A DNA stretch of 64,000 bases from JAFAFN01 sp963707555 (lineage in GTDB: Bacteria; Actinomycetota; Acidimicrobiia; Acidimicrobiales; Microtrichaceae): the NCBI GenBank assembly GCA_963707555.1, contig CAVPQM010000002.1, positions 248,001 through 312,000 on the forward strand, given 5' to 3'. Under the pieces are notes generated by a model. That model had not been told where the DNA came from. It searched no databases and saw nothing but the letters and a program-made list of their open reading frames with translations. Of the stretch, positions 57,425-64,000 are shown in pieces; position 1 is the stretch's first letter; every line of letters begins with the position of its first letter. Position numbers and translations under genes: made by a program.

Positions 57425-58022
57425 ATGGAACCCATCCACATCATCACCGGCACCGCCGTCCCCCTCGACCGCTCCGACGTCGACACCGACCAGATCATCC
57501 CGAGCGACTGGCTCAAGCAGGTCGAAGCAGACCGGCTTCGAGAAGGGCCTCTTCTCGGAGTGGCGTGACGAGCCCGACTTCGTCATGAACCGCGAGGAGC
57601 ACCAGGGCGCCACCGTGCTCGTCTCCGGGCCGAACTTCGGCACCAGCTCCAGCCGCGCACGCGGTCTGGGCGATCCAGCAGTACGGCTCCCAGGCCATCG
57701 TGTCGCCCGCTTCGGCGACATCTTCCGGAACAACTCGACCAAGAACGGTCTGGTTCCGGTCCAGGTGTCCGCCGAGATCGGTCGCCGCCTGCTCGACGAG
57801 ATCGCCGCGGACCCGACGCTGGAGATCACGATCGACGTCGACCGGCGAGTGCTCGAGGTGCCCGCGCTCGACCTGTCCGTCGAGTTCCCGCTCGACGACT
57901 CGGTTCGTCACCGCTTCCTCAACGGCCTCGACGACATCGGCATCACACTCAGCCACGAGGCCGACATCACCACCTACGAGGCGGACCGTCCGGCCTGGAT
58001 GCCGTCGACCACCTCCGCCTGA
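57425..58022 (+). CDS. leuD: 3-isopropylmalate dehydratase small subunit (frameshifted)
   Basis: About 199 residues from ATG at 57425: MEPIHIITGTAVPLDRSDVDTDQIIPSDWLKQVE, then (shifted) TGFEKGLFSEWRDEPDFVMNREEHQGATVLVSGPNFG, and after a two-base loss in the SSREHAVWAI region near 57657, FGDIFRNNSTKNGLVPVQVSAEIGRRLL to the end. It supplies the swivelling small domain of the LeuCD enzyme. It follows leuC by 76 bases of sequence rich in short CGCCCGAACG repeats. Confidence 0.88.
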
Positions 58023-58045
58023 GGCGCCCACACACTCCGTTCCGG

Positions 58046-58218
58046 GTGCGACCGCGCCGGCCCCGGCCGGCATCAGTGCACCCGGTACGTGGGGGTCGAC
58101 GTACTCGGTGCGACCGCGCCGGTCCCGTCCGGCATCAGTGCACCCGGTACGTGGGGCTCGACGTACTGGGTGCGATCGCGCCGGTCCCGGCCGGCATCAG
58201 TACACCCGGTACGTGGGC
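58046..58218. repeat. 62-bp tandem repeat, about three copies, after leuD
   Basis: Copies start at 58046, 58108 and 58170, each beginning GTGCGACCGCGCCGG (GTGCGATCGCGCCGG in the third) and containing GGCATCAGTGCACCCGGTACGTG (one G to A change in the third). Period is exactly 62 bases, not a multiple of three, so it is not a coding repeat. It fills the leuD-alkB convergent gap and contains CCGG-rich inverted segments. Confidence 0.93.
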
Positions 58219-58267
58219 GGACCGGTTCGGCAGCTCAGCGGGCCGATCGGATCGAGCGGCCGGGCGC

Positions 58268-58879
58268 TCAGTCCTCGCGGTCCTCGGTCCTCGCCGCCAA
58301 CGGACGGAACGTCACGCTGATCCTCGGGCCGCCGTGACGTGACCGGGGCACCTGGTGCTCCCAGCGGTGCTGGCACGCGCCGCCCATGACCAAGAGGTCG
58401 CCGCCCGCCGGCATGAAGGTCGTGCTCGGCCCGCCACCCTTGGGGCGCAACTGGAAGCGCCGGGTCGAACCGAGCGACACGATCGCCACCGGCGGGTCCT
58501 TGTGGGCCCGCCCGATCCGATCCACGTGCCAGGCGACTGCGTCGTCACCCGAGCGGTACCAGTTCAGCCAGACACCGTTCATCGGCACGTCGTAGCGCCG
58601 GGCCAGGGAGTCGGCCATGCGACGCACGATCGCCGGCGTGCGCTGGTCGTTCACTCGCATGCCGGCGGACAAGCGCGGCTCGTCGACCATCTCGCCGTAC
58701 ATGGGCCTGGTGGCCCGATGCCACACATCCCCGCGGGCGAGACGCTCGTAGAGCTCCATCTGCCCGCCCAGCCAGCCCTGGATCTCGTCGATCCAGCAGT
58801 CGCCGTCGAGCCAGGTCCGGTTGACCGAGGCACCGGCGCGGATCTCGAGATCGCCCGTACCGAAGAGTGACCCCTGCAT
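58268..58879 (-). CDS. AlkB-family 2-oxoglutarate/Fe(II) dioxygenase
   Basis: A 203-residue enzyme, intact in one frame. The double-stranded beta-helix carries WHVDRIG (HxD iron ligands), the distal His in CQHRWEHQVPR and RISVTFR with the 2-oxoglutarate-binding arginines; the nucleotide-recognition lid (MYGEMVDEPRLS) precedes. Such proteins remove alkyl lesions from DNA or RNA by oxidative demethylation. ATG at 58879 gives the natural start QGSLFG; a GTG five codons upstream (58894) is possible. It is one of the few clean genes in this half of the window. Confidence 0.88.
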   Translation of the reverse strand: MQGSLFGTGDLEIRAGASVNRTWLDGDCWIDEIQGWLGGQMELYERLARGDVWHRATRPMYGEMVDEPRLSAGMRVNDQRTPAIVRRMADSLARRYDVPMNGVWLNWYRSGDDAVAWHVDRIGRAHKDPPVAIVSLGSTRRFQLRPKGGGPSTTFMPAGGDLLVMGGACQHRWEHQVPRSRHGGPRISVTFRPLAARTEDRED

Positions 58880-58939
58880 CACGCTCACTCGCACAGCGTA
58901 ACCGAACGGGTGTTCGATCGCTGGCGACCCCTCCCCCGC

Positions 58940-58980
58940 CCCCGAAATCCTCTCTGGATTCGGGGCGGTAACCCCGAAAT
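58940..58980. promoter_or_regulatory. Three alternating complementary segments (mutually exclusive hairpins)
   Basis: CCCCGAAATCC (58940-58950), GGATTCGGGG (58956-58965) and CCCCGAAAT (58972-58980). The middle segment can pair with either outer one, each with a single bulged A. The design recalls attenuators, or may just be a repeated palindromic element. It lies 61 bases upstream of alkB, between alkB and the beta-propeller gene. Confidence 0.6.
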
Positions 58981-59103
58981 ACCGCGACCGATATCGAGGT
59001 GATGGTTGGCGGACGACGCCATTTCGAGCTGGTCGGGAACCAGATCCTCGGGCAGCGAGCTGCGTCAGAAGGGTCAGCCGTTCGACGTACGAGGGAGCAG
59101 GAC

Positions 59104-61579
59104 ATGCGATCGAGCACCGCCAGCAGGGGTTCAGCCCGCCGGGGTCACCACAGCACCATCACATCCGTCTCGGATTCGGGGCCGCAGGGTCGACTCCGAG
59201 ACGGGTTTCGTGTGAGGGGCTTCCGGTCCGTCGGCATCGCTGCTGCGGTGTCGGCACTCCGCGCTGCTCGCCGGGTGCACCGACGACTCCGGCTGGGGTG
59301 ACCGTACGGTGTCACCGCCACTCGTCGCCGAGACCGAGGTGTCGCCGCTGCGGGTCGTCGACGACTGCGACCACTCGTCGAGACGGCTCGGCCGACGTTC
59401 GCCGCCGCAGCGGCCGCCATGTGGCCCGAGGATGCCGACGAGCACCACCATCACGGCCGACCTCGAGAGCGCCGCTCGTTCCGTTGAGGGGAGCGCCGCC
59501 GACGGAGCGGGAGCCGAGGCGGCCGCCGACGGGTTCGCTGCGGCACCGAGCACCGGCACCACCACCGCGGGCGGTGACGACTCGGCGCAGCGACTCGCGG
59601 CGGATGCCGACACACCCACCGGTACGAACAACCAGGAGTCCGGCGTCGACGAGTCCGACCTGGTGAAGACCGACGGCCGGCGCATCGTGTCGGTGGTGAA
59701 CGGTGTGCTGCGGGTCACCGAGCTCGACGACTCCCCCGCCGTCGACGGCACCCTCGACCTGTCGATCCGCTTCGCGACGGACCTGTTGCCTGCCGCGGCG
59801 ACACCGCACTGGTGATCGGCTCGACCTACGGCGGCGGACCAATCGGACGCGGTGTCGGGTTCGCCGGCGAGGGTACGTCGCCGTCGACATGCCGGGTGAC
59901 GACATGGTGTTCGCCCCGACCGCGGAGCCGTCCACGACCACCGGACCGACCGCGACGACCCCTCCCGTTGACGACACGACGACCACGACGGCGCCGGACC
60001 CGGCGCCGACGACTACGCTCGCCCCCCGCTCCCCCACGAGCGAACCGCCCACCACCGAACCCCAGACCACCGAACCCGCCCACCGAGCCGCCGGTCGTGC
60101 CGATCGAACCGTCGCCGTTCCCCATGGGCACCACGCTGACGCTCGTCTCGCTCGAGGATCCGACCGCGCCGCGGGTCGTCCAGACCGCCGAGGTCGAAGG
60201 ATCGCTCGTCTCGGCCCGTCAGGTCGGCGGCACCGCACGCATCGTGCTGCGCAGCGAGCCGATCGCCATGTACGACATGATGCAGGCCACCGACGGCGCG
60301 GAAGCCCGTGCGATCGCCGCCGGGATCGACAGCGACGCGCTCCTTCCCCGCATCGCCGTCGACGGCGAGGCCGCCCCGCTCGGCGGCTGCGACGACGTGC
60401 TGCTCACCGCAGCCGTGGCAGCGCCCGTCAACGACGGCGGGACCACCGGCGACACCGACCCCGGCCTCGCGGCGACCTCGATGCAGACGAGCTGGACGCC
60501 ATCGCAGCTGCCGTCGACCGTGACGGTCCTGACCGTCGGCGAGACGCTCGACGACGTGCAGCCCGTCAGCGTGCAGGGAGCCGCCGAGACGATCTACGCG
60601 TCGACCGATGCGCTCTACGTCGCGGCCGGCAACTGGGACCAGGCGGGATCGCGCACCGACGTGCACCGCTTCGATCTGCCCGCCGACGGGCCGGCCGTCT
60701 ACACCGGCTCCGGTCGGGTCCCGGGGCGCCTGCTCAACCAGTTCTCGCTGTCGGACCACGACGGCGTGCTGCGGGTCGTGACCACCGTCGACGGGCCGGT
60801 CGGTGGGGCTGGCGTCGGACCTGATCGCGGCGCGGCGACCACGATCGCTCCGATGCCCGGGGACGGCGAGGTCACCACCGAGATGTTCGTGCCGAGCACA
60901 TCGTCGCGGCTCGCCGTGCTCGACACCGAGGGCGACACGCTCGACGAGGTCGGCCACCTCGACGGCCTGGGCGTCGGCGAAGAGGTCCAGTCGGTGCGCT
61001 TCATGGGCGACACCGGCTACGTCGTCACCTTCCGCCAGACCGACCCGCTCTACGCCCTCGATCTGAGCGATCCCCGGGCGCCGCGTTCTCTGGGCGAGCT
61101 CAAGATCCCCGGGTTCTCGGAGTACCTGCACCCGATCGGCGACGGGCTGCTGCTCGGCATCGGCCGCGACGCCGATCCGGCCACGGGCATGGACCTGGGC
61201 TTCAAGGCCTCGCTGTTCGACGTGTCGGACCCCGCGGCGATGGTCGAGGTCGACCAGTTCATCGTGCCCGACGCCTGGTCCGACGTGAGCGGTGACCACA
61301 AGGCGTTCACGTGGGACGCCGAGCGCTCACAGGCGATCTTCCCGCTCAGCCAGGGCTGCTCCGACGTCGGCCGCTACGCGATCCGCGACGGTGCGGTCGT
61401 GCTCCGGGTCGCGGACGGGCAGCTGTCCGAGGTCGCCCGGATCTCCCACCAGACACCCATGGGGCAGCGCGCCGATGCGCTCGATCGTCGTCGGCGACGA
61501 CCTCTGGACGCTGTCCTACGGGGCGCTCGGCCGGTCCGACGCCGCGTCGCCGACCGCCGTCCAGCTGGCAACCTTCTGA
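59104..61579 (+). CDS. Secreted beta-propeller domain protein (frameshifted)
   Basis: About 820 residues when frames are joined. The start is ATG at 59104 with GGGAGCAGG upstream, or a GTG at 59212 (MRGFRSVGIAAAVSA) closer to the signal; a lipobox-like end LLAGC is read across one shift near 59262. The hallmark ESGVDESDLVKTDGRRIVSVVNGVLRV marks the family of exported proteins with a C-terminal beta-propeller. A low-complexity Thr/Pro linker lies near 59930-60080. The propeller then runs cleanly (VSVQGAAETIYASTDALYVAAGNWD, VQSVRFMGDTGYVVTFRQTDPLYALDLSDPRAPR) to a last shift near 61467. Function unknown; an extracytoplasmic binding protein is likely. Confidence 0.8.
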
Positions 61580-61580
61580 G

Positions 61581-62306
61581 GTGCGACCTCACCGAGCCGC
61601 ACTGTTCGTGGCCGTCGCCCTGTCCGCGCTGCTCGTCGGCTGCGGCGACGGACCGAGCGACGGGCCCCACGCCGGGGCCTCGGGCTCGACGCTGTTCTCG
61701 GTCGAGGTGGCCGACGGCGCGGTCGAGCTGCACGGAGCGTGTCACCGGACCCTCGATGCCGTGGTCGAACTCGACGGCGACCAGATCGTCCTCACGGACA
61801 TCACCTCGGACGGCCCCGGGTCCGCCGACGACTGCGCGTCGGTGTCGCTGATCGACGTCGACCCGTCCGTGGGCGTCACCCGTGGCATGGACGTCGTCGC
61901 GCCGGACGAGCGACTGCGCTTCGTGTTGATCAGGGACCGGTACGTGCAGGTCGACTACTGCGGTCTCGCCACACCGAGGTGTGTCGGGTTCTCGACGGAG
62001 CCCGTGCCCGCCGAGTGCTCCGAGGCATCGTTGCGGTACGCCACGATCGGCATGTACCAAGGCGTGCACCCGCTCGAGGTGGTGCGCTGCGAGGGCGACT
62101 GGGCCGTCATCGATCTGGACGTCTGTGGAGGACCGTCCGGCGACGAGGGCCGGTACTGCGGCGTCGAGGACGGGTGGGCGCTCTACACCAAGGCCGGCGG
62201 CGGGCCGTACTGGGAAGCCACCGGCTTCGAACAGGACCTGTTCTGCCCCGACCCGGCCGAGAAGTTCGGAGCGCCCGGACTGCCCGACTGGGTCTGCGAG
62301 GTCTGA
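61581..62306 (+). CDS. Putative lipoprotein of unknown function
   Basis: A 241-residue protein, clean frame, with GTG at 61581 one base after the propeller gene stop. The signal MRPHRAALFVAVALSALLVGC has a good lipobox (LVGC). The mature part contains about ten further cysteines spaced as likely disulfides (GACHRTL, DDCASV, VDYCGL, RCVGF, VRCEGDW, DVCGG, RYCGVEDGWALY, LFCPD, WVCEV). I do not recognise a family. Close spacing suggests co-expression with the propeller protein, perhaps a surface complex. Confidence 0.75.
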   Translation: MRPHRAALFVAVALSALLVGCGDGPSDGPHAGASGSTLFSVEVADGAVELHGACHRTLDAVVELDGDQIVLTDITSDGPGSADDCASVSLIDVDPSVGVTRGMDVVAPDERLRFVLIRDRYVQVDYCGLATPRCVGFSTEPVPAECSEASLRYATIGMYQGVHPLEVVRCEGDWAVIDLDVCGGPSGDEGRYCGVEDGWALYTKAGGGPYWEATGFEQDLFCPDPAEKFGAPGLPDWVCEV

Positions 62307-62336
62307 GCGACGGCGCGACTGTACGCGCCCCCGGCC

Positions 62337-63898
62337 TCAGCCGATCGAGTCGACCGAGACGACCCCGTCGGTGGCGCGCAGCGCCTCGACCGCGGACTCG
62401 GGCACGGCACGATCGGTGGCCAGCACCATGAGCGCCTTGGCGCCCTCCGGCGACGAGCCGACGGCCATGTCGTCGATGTTCACGCCGGCTTCGCCGACGA
62501 CCGAGCCGACCACGCCGATCATGCCCGGACGGTCCGCGTTGCGGACCACCAGCAGGTGCTCGGCCGGCGGCACGTCGATCGTGTGGTCGTCGATCATCAC
62601 CAGGCTCGGAGTGTCCCGCAGCCCGACGAGGGTGCCGGCGACGCTGTGGGCACCGCCCCGCACGGTGATCAGGTTCACGTAGTCACGAGCGGTCGTCGTC
62701 GACGTCGGGCGTACCTCGACGCCGCGCTCCTCGGCGATCTGCGGCGGCGTTCACGTACGAGACCGGGTCGCTCGAGGTGGCCGAGAAGAACCCCTTGAGC
62801 AGCGACAGCGTCAGGATGCGCGTGTCGTACTCCGCGATCTGGCCCTGGTACTCGATCTCGAGCAGCTCCGGGCCCGACGAGCTGAGCCCGCCGAAGATGC
62901 GACCGATCTGCTCGGCCAGACCGAGGTACGGACGCACCGTCTCGGATGCCTCGGCGGCCGAGATGTTCACGGCGTACGGCACGAAGTCACCGGCGAGTGC
63001 CAGCTCGACCATGTCGGCGATGGTGTCGCCGGCCTTGTCCTGTGCCTCGGCGGTGGACGCGCCCAGGTGCGGGGTGACGACGACGCTGTCGAGCGCGAAC
63101 AGCGGTGAGTCGGTGCACGGCTCGGTCGCGAACACGTCGATGCCCGCACCGGCGACGCGGCCCTCGGAGATCGCGTCGGCGAGCGCCTGTTCGTCGATGA
63201 TGCCGCCGCGGGCGACGTTGATGACGCGCAGCGACGGGCTTCGCCTTGCGCAGCAGCTCCTCGCCGATCAGCCCGACCGTCTCGGGGGTCTTCGCCAGGT
63301 GCAGCGTGATGAAGTCGGCGGGCGATGAGGTCGTCGAGCGACAGGAGCTCGACGCTCAGCTGACGGGCGCGGTCCTCGGACACGAACGGGTCGTAGGCGA
63401 CCAGCTTCATGCCGAACGCGAGGGCGCGCTGGGCCACCAGCTTGCCGATCCGGCCCAGGCCGATGATGCCGAGGGTCTTGTCGGACAGCTCGACGCCGGT
63501 CCACTTGCGAGCGTTCCCAGCGGCCGTCCTTGAGCGCGGCGCTGGCCTGGGGCACGTTGCGCGCCTGGGCGAGCAGCAGCGCCATCGTGTGCTCGGCGGC
63601 CGAGAGCGATGTTCGACTGCGGGGCGTTGACGACCATGACGCCGCGCTCGGTCGCCGCGGCGACGTCGACGTTGTCGAGACCGATCCCGGCACGGCCCAC
63701 GACGATCAAGTCGGTGCCCGCCGCCAGGACCTCGGCGGTCACCTGGGTCGCGGATCGGATGATGAGCGCATGCGCACCGACGATGGCGCCGAGCAGCTCC
63801 TCCGGAGAGAGCCCCTCCTGCACATCGACCTCATGGCCGGCGTCGCGCAGACGCTGCAGGCCTCCATCGGCGATCTTCTCGGTGACCAGGACTCGCAT
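62337..63898 (-). CDS. serA: D-3-phosphoglycerate dehydrogenase (frameshifted)
   Basis: About 520 residues when joined, the long actinobacterial form. Parts: VLVTEKIADGGLQRLRDAGHEVDV, VVGRAGIGLDNVDVAAATERGVMVVNAP, Rossmann LGIIGLGRIGKLVAQRALAFGMKLVAYDPF, INVARGGIIDE, FVPYAVNI and the intervening ASB domain, PYVN-like SDPVSYVNA, and a C-terminal ACT domain (HLLVVRNADRPGMIGVVGSVVGEAGVNIDDM) where serine would inhibit. It starts serine synthesis from 3-phosphoglycerate. Shifts occur near 62742, 63240, 63326, 63510 and 63606. The last 100 bases of the window beyond its start hold nothing recognisable. Confidence 0.88.
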
Positions 63899-64000
63899 CG
63901 TCCCATCCTGCCCGAGTGCTCGATGGAGCGGCCAGCCCGACCCGCTTCGGAGCGGCGGTTTCCGGGTAGTCGACAGGGGTCATCCGACACGCCCGACGAC

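Noticed and set aside
47169..58022. Programmed frameshifting or genuine pseudogenisation of many genes
   Set aside because: Shifts fall at random sites, without slippery motifs, in many unrelated core genes and in both directions; consensus error explains them better.
58046..58218. Possible CRISPR array
   Set aside because: The repeats are contiguous 62-bp units with no spacers and no cas genes nearby.

Overview
The window is GC-rich chromosomal DNA with dense, mostly short-spaced genes and frequent GTG starts. It comes from an actinobacterium. The gene set (BldD-like regulator with a c-di-GMP signature, class II DAHP synthase, FolP2-like protein, PaaX and IclR regulators, Liv-type transporter) and the conserved block hrcA-dnaJ-rsmE / lepA-rpsT / holA-comEC-comEA / leuS / rsfS-nadD suggest Actinomycetota. 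Acidimicrobiia (Ilumatobacter-like) is my guess, made without any database search. Most of the window is core housekeeping sequence. No prophage, CRISPR array or intact insertion sequence was seen; the only mobile-element traces are two short IS3-type transposase remnants near 20 kb.

Layout. 0-8 kb: edge lipoprotein, Hsp20, FMN-binding PPOX protein, L,D-transpeptidase, BldD-like regulator, rsmE-dnaJ-hrcA with a CIRCE element on the hrcA start, and a questin-oxidase-like gene driven by a textbook SoxR promoter next to soxR. 8-20 kb: lepA and rpsT (divergent), an acyltransferase-serine hydrolase fusion, holA, FolP2-like, comEC, comEA, a thioredoxin-TPR protein, an APH-type phosphotransferase and a PAC2 protein. 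20-28 kb: IS3 scars around a small orphan gene, then a condensed branched-chain-type ABC system: binding protein, an MFS-LivF-LivG triple fusion, and a LivH-LivM fusion. 28-39.7 kb: acyl-AMP/CoA ligase, leuS, tRNA-Ala, a lipase-TetR operon with a perfect palindrome, rsfS, LytR_C protein, nadD, a sigma factor with a shortened region 3, and DAHP synthase. 39.7-46 kb: sulfite reductase and CysH (assimilatory sulfate reduction), a GNAT-like protein, PaaX and a PAS-GGDEF diguanylate cyclase. 46-64 kb: CoxE/MoxR pair, ABC-F protein, mscL, ppx, an ECF41 sigma factor with its carboxymuconolactone decarboxylase partner, rsgA, an IclR regulator divergent from leuCD, AlkB, a secreted beta-propeller protein, a lipoprotein and serA.

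Quality caveat. From about 45.9 kb to the right end, most genes are broken by isolated one-base (occasionally two-base) insertions and deletions, and some conserved residues are changed. The 45 kb to the left is clean apart from one possible shift in the first 200 bases. The simplest reading is low-quality consensus sequence rather than decay, because the damaged genes include essential ones and conserved sequence resumes in another frame each time. Gene extents in that part are therefore reconstructed across frames and are approximate.

The most unusual items are the MFS-LivF-LivG fusion, the leaderless SoxR-controlled questin-oxidase-like gene, the lipase/TetR palindrome, and the pairing of a c-di-GMP synthase with a BldD-type receptor.
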